Source: an uncultured Bacteroidota bacterium
Lineage (GTDB): Bacteria > Bacteroidota > Bacteroidia > Bacteroidales > P3
NCBI GenBank assembly: GCA_902778925.1
Contig: CACYZN010000015.1
Location: 1-59,812 of the forward strand
Length of the DNA stretch: 59,812 bases
Direction of reading: 5' to 3'
Shown here: positions 44,974 to 52,743 of the stretch, in pieces
Layout: each line of letters opens with the position of its first letter
Position numbering within the stretch: the first letter of the stretch is position 1
Program-made: the position numbers and the translations under genes
The notes under the pieces: generated by a model
Databases searched by the model: none
Told to the model about the DNA's origin: nothing
Seen by the model: the letters and a program-made list of their open reading frames with translations, nothing else

Positions 44974-45404
44974 TGCTCTGTTATCTTCGCTGTCAGCGTC
45001 CTTGTGTTGTCTTTTTCTGCCATCTCCACCCTTACGTAGCGCTCGGGTAGCAGTTCCTCCACTTTCTCGGTCCATTCGGTGAAGCAGTAGCAGCCGCTGT
45101 AGAAGTACTCTTCGTAGCCTATGTCATAGGCTTCTGCCACGCTCTTCATCCGGTAGAAGTCGAAGTGGTAGACCGGCTCCTGCTCGCCGCTGTCGGTGGT
45201 GCGGGTGTACTCGTTCACTATGGCGAATGTGGGGCTGCACACATTGTCCTTCACCCCCAGCGTCGCACACAGCTCCTTGATGAGTGTCGTCTTTCCCACT
45301 CCCATCTTGCCGAAGAAGGCGAAGAAGCGGTCGTCCGGAAATGTCTCTATCAACTTCCGTGCCACTTCCGGCAACGCTCCAATACTGTCAATCTCTACTC
45401 TCAT
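44970..45404 (-). CDS. tsaE: tRNA threonylcarbamoyladenosine biosynthesis protein TsaE
   Basis: 144 residues. P-loop ATPase with Walker A GKMGVGKTTLIKEL at about 32-45, CSPTFAIVNEY, and the conserved late segment YHFDFYRMKS plus FTEWTEKVEELLP. It drives the TsaB-TsaD complex in t6A tRNA modification. Standard length. Coupled to rsfS by a 4-bp overlap. Confidence 0.95.
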   Translation of the reverse strand: MRVEIDSIGALPEVARKLIETFPDDRFFAFFGKMGVGKTTLIKELCATLGVKDNVCSPTFAIVNEYTRTTDSGEQEPVYHFDFYRMKSVAEAYDIGYEEYFYSGCYCFTEWTEKVEELLPERYVRVEMAEKDNTRTLTAKITEQ

Positions 45405-45440
45405 CTTTCCACTTTCCTTTTGTCACATGCCAATCTCCGC

Positions 45441-45983
45441 TTACCTCAGTCTGTCGGCTGCGCGCACCTTGGCCTCGTCCTTTTTGATGCCGCGGTGGGC
45501 AAGGATGAAGAAGACGATGGCCACAATCGGGGCATAGGCGCCGACAAACCAGCTCACCGTCGGGTCGTTGCCTCCCATGGCCTGTGCCATCGTCTTGCCA
45601 TAGGCATCGACGGCCCAGAAGAACACCAGGAAGACATACACCACATTCAGCAGGAAGCCGATGGCCACCACGCGCATCTGAAGCACGCGGTTCTTGAACA
45701 GGAAGATGGCTGCCACTGCCACTGCCATCACCACGATGGCCAGCACCACCAGCGGCCAGGTGTGGAAGCCGCTCATGCGCTGGCTGTATTCCACCACCGG
45801 GCTTATCTCGACCATCTGCTTCATCATGTCGGGGTTGTCTTTCGCCACGAGGTCCAGCCGGGCCTCGACGGTCTGTCCCGTGGAGGGCAGTTCCAGGTGG
45901 TACTCCGCCACCGGCGACATGAAGCACAGTGCCATGCAGCACGCTGCCAGCACCAACCAAAAGCTTTGAATTCTCTGTATCAT
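45441..45983 (-). CDS. DUF4293-like membrane protein
   Basis: 180 residues beginning MIQRIQSFWLVLAACCMALC, a characteristic start of the Bacteroidota DUF4293 family. Four membrane helices (about 7-25, 76-94, 101-122, 143-162) and a basic C-terminal tail (RGIKKDEAKVRAADRLR). Function unknown. The upstream spacer contains the 7-bp AT-rich array at 45994-46056. Confidence 0.85.
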   Translation of the reverse strand: MIQRIQSFWLVLAACCMALCFMSPVAEYHLELPSTGQTVEARLDLVAKDNPDMMKQMVEISPVVEYSQRMSGFHTWPLVVLAIVVMAVAVAAIFLFKNRVLQMRVVAIGFLLNVVYVFLVFFWAVDAYGKTMAQAMGGNDPTVSWFVGAYAPIVAIVFFILAHRGIKKDEAKVRAADRLR

Positions 45984-45993
45984 ATTCTTTCCA

Positions 45994-46056
45994 GTTCTCA
46001 GTTCTTAATGCTAAGTTCTAAGTTTTCAATTCTCAATTCTCAATTTTCAATCTTCA
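45994..46056. repeat. 7-bp AT-rich tandem array
   Basis: Nine consecutive heptamers: AGTTCTC, AGTTCTT, AATGCTA, AGTTCTA, AGTTTTC, AATTCTC, AATTCTC, AATTTTC, AATCTTC. The last two-plus units lie inside the preceding coding region and supply its final codons and stop. A short relative (AATTTTC, AATGCTC, AATCATC) lies at about 47175-47195. Confidence 0.85.
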
Positions 46057-47167
46057 GCTCCACGGCCGAGCGGCCCTTGTCGACCACCACGCCGTCGCGC
46101 ATGTACATGAAGCCCGGGTTGCCGCGCATCATGGTCTCGATGGCGGTGGCGTCGGCGAACAGGTAGTCCAGCCCCTCGATGCCGTTCTCTGTCATCCAGG
46201 CCTGCACCTCCTCGGGCAGAGCCGCTGTGAGCAGCACCATGCGGATGCCGTTCTCTTCGGCCAGCGTCAGCGCGCGCCGCACCTCGGCGGTGCCTTTGGC
46301 GTCGACCTTCTCGATATGGTGTATCGTGGCTATGAGCAGTCCGTCGTCGGCCGGCAGCAGGTCGGTGGCGCGGTCCTCGCCTTCCATGTCGAGCATCGAG
46401 AAGCCTGGTGCCGCAATCTCGCGCGGGTCCACCACGCGGCTGCTCTCCCATTCCCATTTGGCGGCCCACTCGGCGTCGGCCATACGCTCCATAAGCAGTG
46501 CCGACTCGAACTCGTCGGTCTCGCCGGTCTCGGTGTTGCGGTAGGTCACGTAGCTCTTCACACCCTCGTTGCTGCTGGTGTCGAGCATGCGGTTGCCGAT
46601 CTTCCACGGGCGGAAGTCGATCACCGGCTCGTGCCTGATGTTGTACAGTTCGAACACCACCATGGCAATCACCGCCGCCAGGGTGATGATGCCGTCGCGC
46701 TCGAAGCGGCGGCGGTAGCGCAGTCCGCGGGTGAGGAATATCCACACCGTGGGCACGTCGAGCGCCACGTTCTTCCAGAAGGTCTGCCAGTTGGTCAGCT
46801 TCACCGCGTCGCCGAAGCAGCCGCAGTCGGTCACCTTGTTGGTCAGTGCGTCGACAAACGTGGTGACGGTGAAGAACACCATCATCAGCACCAGCAGCCA
46901 GGCCGACAGCTTGCGGTAGGCGTTGGTAATCAGCAGCACGCCCACCAGGAACTCGGCGCAGATGAGCACCACTGCCATCAGGCCTGCCATGGGCACCGCC
47001 CACTCGAAGGTGAGGCTCCCCAGGCTCCAGGCCGTCATGTACTCCTCTATCTTGAAGGTGGTGCCCATCGGGTCCACACCCTTCACAAACGACGAAAACA
47101 AAAACACCAGTCCGACAATCCATCGGGCTGCCACATTCAGTGCATAGTTCAGTTTAGTCTCTTTCAT
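46040..47167 (-). CDS. MauE/DoxX-type membrane protein (BT_3928-like)
   Basis: 375 residues. Four or five membrane helices in the first 180 residues carry FVKGVDPMGTTFKIEEYM and DCGCFGD (Cys115/Cys117), hallmarks of a Bacteroidota family related to MauE/DoxX and thought to be involved in quinone-linked or thiol redox chemistry. A soluble C-terminal half (about 190-375) has no strong signature. Function not established. The last codons (LKIEN then stop) fall within the 7-bp array. DUF1599 lies 23 bp upstream, as in other Bacteroidales. Confidence 0.82.
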   Translation of the reverse strand: MKETKLNYALNVAARWIVGLVFLFSSFVKGVDPMGTTFKIEEYMTAWSLGSLTFEWAVPMAGLMAVVLICAEFLVGVLLITNAYRKLSAWLLVLMMVFFTVTTFVDALTNKVTDCGCFGDAVKLTNWQTFWKNVALDVPTVWIFLTRGLRYRRRFERDGIITLAAVIAMVVFELYNIRHEPVIDFRPWKIGNRMLDTSSNEGVKSYVTYRNTETGETDEFESALLMERMADAEWAAKWEWESSRVVDPREIAAPGFSMLDMEGEDRATDLLPADDGLLIATIHHIEKVDAKGTAEVRRALTLAEENGIRMVLLTAALPEEVQAWMTENGIEGLDYLFADATAIETMMRGNPGFMYMRDGVVVDKGRSAVELKIEN

Positions 47168-47190
47168 ATCGATATTTCAATTTTCAATGC

Positions 47191-47757
47191 TCAATCATCG
47201 TTCTTCGCCAACCGCACCAGGCAGAACAGCGAGTAGTTCACGATGTCGGTGTATCCGCCCGTCACTCCCTCGCTCGCCAGCGTGCATCCGTTGTTGTCCT
47301 CGATCTGCTTGATGCGCAGCAGCTTCATCAGTATCAGGTCGACCATCGACTCCACGCGCATCTCGCGCCAGGCCTCGCCATAGTCGTGGTTCTTCGCCAT
47401 CATCAGGTCCAGCGTCGCCTTCATGTGCTTGTCGTACAGCTCCATGGTGCGTTCCAGCGGCAGCTCCAGCGGCTCGTCGGCCTTCAGCTCGGCCTGTATC
47501 AGCGCCATGATGCCGTAGTTCACCATGGCCACAAACTCGCCGCCCACGCCGTCGCCCACGTGGTTCTCGCCGCTCTCCTCGATGCTGCGTATGCGGCTGG
47601 CCTTGATATATATCTGGTCGGTGAGCGACGGCAGCCGCATCACTCGCCACGAGGTGCCGTAGTCGCGCGTCTTCTTCTCGAACAGGCTGCGGCACACCGC
47701 CACCTCGCGCTCCATCTCGGCTCGTGTATCGTGCTTCTTATTCTCTGTTTTCAACAC
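47191..47757 (-). CDS. DUF1599 (nucleotide-modification-associated) protein
   Basis: 188 residues built as two related halves: KTRDYGTSWRVMRLPSLTDQIYIKASRIRSIEE and KNHDYGEAWREMRVESMVDLILMKLLRIKQIED (each about 35 residues shown in part), indicating internal duplication. The family is known as nucleotide modification associated domain 1, but in Bacteroidales it occurs as a stand-alone housekeeping gene beside the MauE/DoxX-like gene; its chemistry is unknown. First gene of the long operon running to 38001. No clear -7 box upstream. Confidence 0.85.
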   Translation of the reverse strand: MLKTENKKHDTRAEMEREVAVCRSLFEKKTRDYGTSWRVMRLPSLTDQIYIKASRIRSIEESGENHVGDGVGGEFVAMVNYGIMALIQAELKADEPLELPLERTMELYDKHMKATLDLMMAKNHDYGEAWREMRVESMVDLILMKLLRIKQIEDNNGCTLASEGVTGGYTDIVNYSLFCLVRLAKNDD

Positions 47758-47915
47758 TTCCTTGGTTTTTGCTTTTATCTTTAACTATCTTCAAACGCAC
47801 CTCGTCCCTTTTTATTGTATTATATCCCCCTTTTTAATGAAAAAAAGATGCGAGCGACGGGCGAAGCAGAAAGTAAGAAGTTAAAACTTAAAGCCTTGGC
47901 TTGCGAAAAAAAACG

Positions 47916-48069
47916 CTCTCCACTCTCCGCTCTCCGCTCTCCACTCTCCACTTTCCGCTCTCCACTCTCCGCTCTCCACTCTCCACTCCCCACTCTCCAC
48001 TCTCCACTCTCCGCTCTCCACTCTCCACTCTCCACTCCCCACTCTCCACTCTCCGCTCTCCACTCTCCG
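47916..48069. repeat. 22-unit 7-bp tandem array (CTCTCCA/CTCTCCG)
   Basis: 154 bp made of exactly 22 heptamers, almost all CTCTCCA or CTCTCCG with rare CTTTCCG and CTCCCCA variants. It directly abuts palindromic copy E. The complement (TGGAGAG) is the unit found inside tex. Confidence 0.95.
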
Positions 48070-48196
48070 CTTCCGGTCCTGCCGTTCTTATGTCGTTCTT
48101 ATGTATATCTTAGTATATCTTATGTCGTATTTATGTTTAAAACATAAGAAATACATAAGAAATACATAAGAAGTACATAAGAACTACCGGAGGGGA
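48069..48196. repeat. Intergenic palindromic element, copy E (inverted)
   Basis: Border CTTCCGG, four left units (two TTCTTATG-type, then TATATCTTAG with one base missing, then TATATCTTATG), inverted centre (TCGTATTTATGTTTAAAA), four right units and border CCGGAGGGG. Same orientation as copy B. Confidence 0.9.
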
Positions 48197-48301
48197 AGCG
48201 GAGGGGAAGGCTTTTTGGCCTTTTGATTTAAATTAGGTTAAAATAGGGGGTGGAAAGTGGAAAGGGAAGGGTTGGAAGCGGCAGGGGTGGGGTGGGGGTG
48301 G

Positions 48302-48790
48302 CTACACCCGGGGGTACTCCATGATCTCCAACTGGCCGGGGGTGGGGTCGAGGACGAAGCGGACCAGCGTGGCGACCTTGTGGAAGCCTTGTCGGCCGGC
48401 GGCTCCGGGGTTGATGCACAGCATGTTGTAGTCCTTGTCGTACATGACGCGCAGTATGTGGCTGTGGCCGCAGACGAAGATGTCGGGCGAGGCCAGCTCG
48501 AGGGTGCGGCGCAGCTGGTAGGGGTAGTGGCCGGGGTAGCCGCCTATGTGGGTCATGAGCACCCGCTGCCCTTCGCATTCAAAGAAGAGTTGCTCCTCGA
48601 GCTCGTAGTGCAGGGCGAAGCTGTCGCAGTTGCCCCATACGGCGCGGGTGGGCTTGAAGGCCTGCAGCTGCTCGAGCACCCCGGGGCCTATGTCGCCGGC
48701 GTGCCACAACTGGTCGCAGTCTTTGAAGAAAGTGAAGACCTGCGGCGGGAGGGTGCCGTGGGTGTCGGAGAGGACGCCTATGCGTGTCAT
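48302..48790 (-). CDS. YfcE/MJ0936-type metallophosphoesterase
   Basis: 162 residues. Metal ligands of the calcineurin-like fold are visible: Asp9 and His11 (VLSDTHG), Asp33 (HAGDIG), Asn54 (WGNCD), a His in MTHIGGYPG near 81, and GHSH near 108-111, then NPGAAG. A cytoplasmic phosphodiesterase of the YfcE group; physiological substrate unknown. Overlaps the GHKL gene by 4 bp. Confidence 0.9.
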   Translation of the reverse strand: MTRIGVLSDTHGTLPPQVFTFFKDCDQLWHAGDIGPGVLEQLQAFKPTRAVWGNCDSFALHYELEEQLFFECEGQRVLMTHIGGYPGHYPYQLRRTLELASPDIFVCGHSHILRVMYDKDYNMLCINPGAAGRQGFHKVATLVRFVLDPTPGQLEIMEYPRV

Positions 48791-49335
48791 TCGTTGGCTC
48801 CTATCTCCTTCAGGTTTTCGGCAATCATTTCTTTCAGGTACTGCATGATGTGCACGTCGCCGAGTGGCATGCCGTCGAGGGCCTCGTGCAGCTCGTCGGT
48901 GTCGAGGACGAACTCGTCGTTGTCGGTGCGGTAGGTGATGACGAAGTGTATGTCTTCGTGGCCCGAGAGGAGCATGACGAGGGTGCCCGGCAGGTCGCCC
49001 ATGGGCGGGCGGTCCCAGTGGTTGTGCTGGAACCAGAACTCGAGGCGGGTGCCTACGCCCAGCTGGCTGGTGAGCTTCATGCCGCCGCCGCAGTTCTCGG
49101 TGTTCATCTTGATCAGGGGCAGTCCGAGACCCACCTTGCGGGTGGTACGCGAGGTGGTGTAGGGGTCGGTGACGCGGGCCAGGAACTCGGGGCTCATGCC
49201 GCGGCCGTTGTCTTCAATGGTGAAGTGGAAGTCGTTGTTGGCCAGGCTGTCCACGATGGTAAGCTTGATGTCTTTGGCGTTGGCGGCGGTGGAATTCTCC
49301 ATCAGGTCGTAAACGTGCATTGCCAGTTCTTTCAT
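48787..49335 (-). CDS. GHKL-family ATP-binding protein (histidine-kinase-like ATPase)
   Basis: 182 residues from the ATG at 49335 (MKELAMHVYDLMENSTAANA). Only an ATPase domain is present: N box ENSTAANAKDI, G1 box IEDNGRGM and G2 region GLGLPLIK; there is no dimerisation/phosphoacceptor or receiver domain. A C-terminal extension of about 85 residues (ITYRTDNDEFVLDTDELHEAL) has no known signature. Similar stand-alone proteins act as anti-sigma-type kinases or accompany hydrogenase operons; the role here is unknown. Promoter 39 bp upstream. Confidence 0.82.
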   Translation of the reverse strand: MKELAMHVYDLMENSTAANAKDIKLTIVDSLANNDFHFTIEDNGRGMSPEFLARVTDPYTTSRTTRKVGLGLPLIKMNTENCGGGMKLTSQLGVGTRLEFWFQHNHWDRPPMGDLPGTLVMLLSGHEDIHFVITYRTDNDEFVLDTDELHEALDGMPLGDVHIMQYLKEMIAENLKEIGANE

Positions 49336-49373
49336 GGGTCTTGGTTTTTGCTGCAAGGGTTGGTTTGCGGCTG

Positions 49374-49381
49374 CAAAAATA
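49374..49381 (-). promoter_or_regulatory. -7 box for the GHKL-phosphoesterase pair
   Basis: Minus-strand TATTTTTG fits TAnnTTTG, 38 bp ahead of the ATG at 49335. Confidence 0.55.
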
Positions 49382-49444
49382 CGCAATTATTTTCAAACGG
49401 CAATAATAAATGGTATCGAACGCCGTTATAGGGCTGTGAATGCA

Positions 49445-50419
49445 ATGATGGGAAAAAAGTATAGAAAGGTGCGCAACGCGCTGGTCTGTTGCCTGGTGGC
49501 GATGCTGGCGGTGGGTTGCACCGACGACGCCGACTTCGTGGCGCCGGCCTTCCTGCATGTCGACGCAATCGACTTGCTGTCGCCGGCCTATTGCCAAACG
49601 TCGGATGGCAATCTGGAAATTATCACGGATACGGGCTTCACGACATCCAATATCGTGGCTGCCTATGTGGTGGCCTATTTCAAGGACAGCAAGAAGCATG
49701 ACAGCGTAGGCCTGTTCCGACTGCCGTTCACGGTGCCGATACTGCCGTCGGGCGAACTGGAATACCTGCGCATCTATCCCGCCATTCCGCAGAGCGGGCA
49801 GATGGTCTTCCTGCCGTACTACACCTACTATAACTATATCACCATCGATGACACCACCCTGGTGAGCGGCGACACGCTCAATCTGGGACGCCTCAGCACC
49901 ACATACGACAAAATGTCGGACTTCCCGTTGCTGTTCGAGTCGTTCGAACCGATAGGCCGCACGTTGAAGCTGGACACGGTGGAATGGGTGCGCAACGACC
50001 CTGCCGGTGCACGCTGTGGGTCGGGCTACGGACGTGTGCACCTCACTCCGGATCAGGAGAGCTACGACTTCGAAGTCAATATGGGACACCAGTTCAGCGG
50101 GCTCGATTTCTATGTGAATACGTCCAAGAAAATACCGTTGCTTTACCTCGAGCTGGATATCAAGAGCCAGTTGGAGCTGCAAATCAACATGAAAGCACCC
50201 TACCGCGAGGGCGGCAATCCGTCGACGGTCGAGGTGATGCGTATTTACCCTACGGGCGACAAGTGGGTGCACATGTATGTCAACCTGGGCCGCACCTGGA
50301 ACTGGTTCAACCACAGCAATATATTCTCCATCACCTTCTCGGCCCTCAATTTGCAGGGTATCGACGGCGAGCTGCTGATAGACAACGTCAAGCTCCAGAC
50401 TACTCCGAAGACTATCTAG
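49445..50419 (+). CDS. Lipoprotein of unknown function preceding a sugar transferase
   Basis: 324 residues; two adjacent Met codons (49445, 49448) can start it. Lipobox LAVGC (Cys about residue 25) marks a lipoprotein. The mature part is all-beta, with a C-terminal segment (NIFSITFSALNLQGIDGELLIDNVKL) resembling a carbohydrate-binding jelly roll. In my memory such lipoproteins sit next to undecaprenyl-phosphate sugar transferases in Bacteroidales, but no function is established. The next gene starts 7 bp later. Confidence 0.75.
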   Translation: MMGKKYRKVRNALVCCLVAMLAVGCTDDADFVAPAFLHVDAIDLLSPAYCQTSDGNLEIITDTGFTTSNIVAAYVVAYFKDSKKHDSVGLFRLPFTVPILPSGELEYLRIYPAIPQSGQMVFLPYYTYYNYITIDDTTLVSGDTLNLGRLSTTYDKMSDFPLLFESFEPIGRTLKLDTVEWVRNDPAGARCGSGYGRVHLTPDQESYDFEVNMGHQFSGLDFYVNTSKKIPLLYLELDIKSQLELQINMKAPYREGGNPSTVEVMRIYPTGDKWVHMYVNLGRTWNWFNHSNIFSITFSALNLQGIDGELLIDNVKLQTTPKTI

Positions 50420-50426
50420 ACCAATC

Positions 50427-51851
50427 ATGAAGAAGAAACAAACCGCCAAATACATACTCTGCGACACCTTCTCTGCAATGCTCGCGTGGGCATTGCTCTA
50501 CATCTTCCGCAAGGTGGTGCTCGAAAACAGCGGCTTCCAGGATGTGAACCAGGTCTTTACCGACTCCAACTTCTGGCTGGGCCTCATAGTGGTGCCGCTG
50601 GGATGGCTCATTCTGTACACCATCATGGGTGCCTACCGCAATGTGCTGCGCAGGGCCCGACTCAAGGAGTTTCTCGACACCGCCATCGCCTCCCTCATCG
50701 GTGTCGTGGTCATCTTCTTCTCTCTCCTCATCGACGACAATATCAGCACCTATCGCAACTACTACGCCTCGTTCCTCTTCCTGCTTTTCGTCCATTTCGT
50801 GCTCACCTATATCCCTCGACTGCTCATTACCTCGCAGACGGTGCGCGATGTGCATAGCCGCCGCATCGGCTTCCCGACGCTGATGATTGGCTCGGGCAAG
50901 AAGGCCTACCAGACCTATCTGGACCTGGAGAACCAGGAGACCTACTCGGGCAACCTGTTTGTGGGATATGTCGGTGTGGATGGCGCCGATGCCGGGGAGG
51001 GTTCGCCGCTCGACAAGATTATGCCGCGGCTCGGAACCGTCGCCGACCTGCATCAGCTGGTGTCGCAATACGATGTCGAAGAGGCTATCGTCGCCGTGGA
51101 ACCCGACGAGCAGGAGCGTATAAACAGCATACTCAGCGCCCTCGACTCCAGCGGCGACCTCATCATCAAGATTACGCCCGATGCACGCGACCTCATCGTG
51201 GGCTCCATCAAGCTCGACTCCATATTCCACTCGCCGTTCATCGTCATCAACAACCGCCTGATGGACGAGTGGCAGTACTCGCTGAAGCGCATCTTCGACA
51301 TCGTCATCTCGTTGTTCGCCATGCTGCTCCTCTCGCCGGTGTATCTTGTCACGGCCATCGTGGTGAAGTGCACCTCGCCCGGACCGGTCTTCTATGCACA
51401 GGAGCGTGTGGGCTATCACGGCAAGCCGTTCAAGATGCACAAGTTCCGCTCCATGTATGTCGACGCCGAAGAGAGCGGCCCTGCCTTGAGCAAGGACGAC
51501 GATCCGCGCATTACTCCGTTCGGCCGCTTCATGCGCAAGGTGAGGCTCGACGAGATACCGCAGTTCTACAACGTGCTGCGTGGCACTATGAGCCTCGTCG
51601 GTCCCCGTCCCGAACGCCAGTTCTATATAGACCAGATAGTGAAACGGGCTCCCGAGTACCTGCTGCTGCAGCGTGTGAAGCCCGGCATCACCTCGTGGGG
51701 CCAGGTCAAGTACGGCTATGCTTCCAGCGTGGACCAGATGGTCGAGCGGCTGCGCTACGACCTGCTCTACCTAGACAATATGTCCCTCACCACAGACCTG
51801 AAGATACTGCTCTACACGGTCATTATCATCTTCCAGGGACGCGGAAAATAA
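50427..51851 (+). CDS. Exopolysaccharide-type polyprenyl glycosylphosphotransferase (WcaJ/WbaP-like)
   Basis: 474 residues. Four N-terminal membrane helices (about 8-28, 48-70, 86-104, 112-132), a CoA-binding-like Rossmann module (FPTLMIGSGKKAYQTYLD near 148-166), then one re-entrant helix and the PF02397 catalytic domain (about 285-474) with FKMHKFRSM, LDEIPQFYNVLRGTMSLVGPRP and KPGITSWGQVKYGY. It transfers a sugar-1-phosphate to undecaprenyl phosphate at the inner membrane, starting a surface polysaccharide or O-glycan. No other glycosyltransferase is nearby, so a general initiating enzyme is likely. Confidence 0.92.
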   Translation: MKKKQTAKYILCDTFSAMLAWALLYIFRKVVLENSGFQDVNQVFTDSNFWLGLIVVPLGWLILYTIMGAYRNVLRRARLKEFLDTAIASLIGVVVIFFSLLIDDNISTYRNYYASFLFLLFVHFVLTYIPRLLITSQTVRDVHSRRIGFPTLMIGSGKKAYQTYLDLENQETYSGNLFVGYVGVDGADAGEGSPLDKIMPRLGTVADLHQLVSQYDVEEAIVAVEPDEQERINSILSALDSSGDLIIKITPDARDLIVGSIKLDSIFHSPFIVINNRLMDEWQYSLKRIFDIVISLFAMLLLSPVYLVTAIVVKCTSPGPVFYAQERVGYHGKPFKMHKFRSMYVDAEESGPALSKDDDPRITPFGRFMRKVRLDEIPQFYNVLRGTMSLVGPRPERQFYIDQIVKRAPEYLLLQRVKPGITSWGQVKYGYASSVDQMVERLRYDLLYLDNMSLTTDLKILLYTVIIIFQGRGK

Positions 51852-51863
51852 TAATACTATACT

Positions 51864-52562
51864 ATGAAACACCTTAGAAAACTTTCGTTTGTCGCTTTAG
51901 GGCTGCTTCTGGCATCGTGTGCAGGACGGCAGGCCCCGACGCTCGACGACCGCAACGACACCTTCTCGTGGGTGCTGGGCGAGAATGTCGCATTGTCTAT
52001 TCTGCAAGGCAACACCATCGATGTCGACCATGATGTCTTTGTGCAGGCCATTCGCCACACCCTCGACGGCAAGGAACAACCCCTGCCCGACAGCGTCTAC
52101 CAGCAGGCGCTGCAATACATCATGGCGCAGGCCCAGCTGCAGCAGATGCGGTCTACCGGCACTGCCAAGGAGCAAGCCCAGCAGGCCCAGCAGCACTACT
52201 TCGAGCAGCTGGAGAAGACCAATCCCAACGTGGTCAAGCATCCGGACGGTTTCTACTACGAAGTGCTGAAAGCTGGACACGGCCCCAAGGCTGTCTATGG
52301 CCACAGTGTCCGCTTCGACTATCGCAGCTTCAAGATGCTCACCGGCGAGCCGTTCGACCAGACATACGGCGTTCGCGACCCTATCGACCATGTGGTAGGC
52401 TCGCCTATGTTCAAGGGCCTCCTCGAAGGACTTCAGCTTATGAACGCCGGCAGTATCTATCGTTTCTACTTCCCCTACCAAATCGGTCCATATCCGAATG
52501 TGGGCGGCATGCAGTTCACTCCCATGATTTACGAGGTGGAGTTGCATGAACTGCTCGATTAA
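51864..52562 (+). CDS. FKBP-type peptidyl-prolyl isomerase lipoprotein
   Basis: 232 residues. Lipobox LLASC near residue 19. A helical N-terminal dimerisation region (about 40-120) is followed by an FKBP fold (about 125-232) with GHSVRFDYRSFKMLTGEPFDQT and the usual tail PMIYEVELHELLD. Some FKBP active-site aromatics are not obvious, so catalytic activity is uncertain. Third gene of the lipoprotein-transferase operon, 12 bp after the transferase, and followed by a terminator. Confidence 0.85.
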   Translation: MKHLRKLSFVALGLLLASCAGRQAPTLDDRNDTFSWVLGENVALSILQGNTIDVDHDVFVQAIRHTLDGKEQPLPDSVYQQALQYIMAQAQLQQMRSTGTAKEQAQQAQQHYFEQLEKTNPNVVKHPDGFYYEVLKAGHGPKAVYGHSVRFDYRSFKMLTGEPFDQTYGVRDPIDHVVGSPMFKGLLEGLQLMNAGSIYRFYFPYQIGPYPNVGGMQFTPMIYEVELHELLD

Positions 52563-52590
52563 CTAGGCTTTTAGTGTCCCTGAAATATAG

Positions 52591-52620
52591 GAGGGCTGCA
52601 TGTTGGTGCGGCCCTCTTTT
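52591..52620 (+). terminator. Terminator after the FKBP gene
   Basis: 10-bp stem GAGGGCTGCA / TGCGGCCCTC (one G-T pair) with loop TGTTGG and TTTT, 28 bp after the stop. Confidence 0.7.
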
Positions 52621-52650
52621 GTTGTCGAATTTGGCTAAAAAACAAAATAT

Positions 52651-52682
52651 TTTTGTATTTAAGTGAATTAGTTGTATATTTG
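52651..52682 (+). promoter_or_regulatory. Full Bacteroidota promoter for arginine decarboxylase
   Basis: -33 TTTTG (52651-52655), 19-bp spacer, -7 TATATTTG (52675-52682): the clearest complete promoter in the window. Predicted leader about 55 nt. Confidence 0.75.
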
Positions 52683-52743
52683 CAAATGCAATCCGGCTGA
52701 GTTGGATTGTGAAAAAGATTGTAAATTAAACTATTTGGGTGCT

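Larger units (their letters stand above)
47758..48301. other. Repeat-filled intergenic region
   Basis: From left to right: an AT-rich stretch, the 22-unit 7-bp array (47916-48069), palindromic element copy E abutting it (48069-48196), then a purine-rich run with short GTGGAAA repeats (48248-48262). No gene recognised. Confidence 0.7.

Noticed and set aside
47916-48069. CRISPR array
   Set aside because: The repeat unit is 7 bp with no spacers and no cas genes nearby; it is a tandem repeat.
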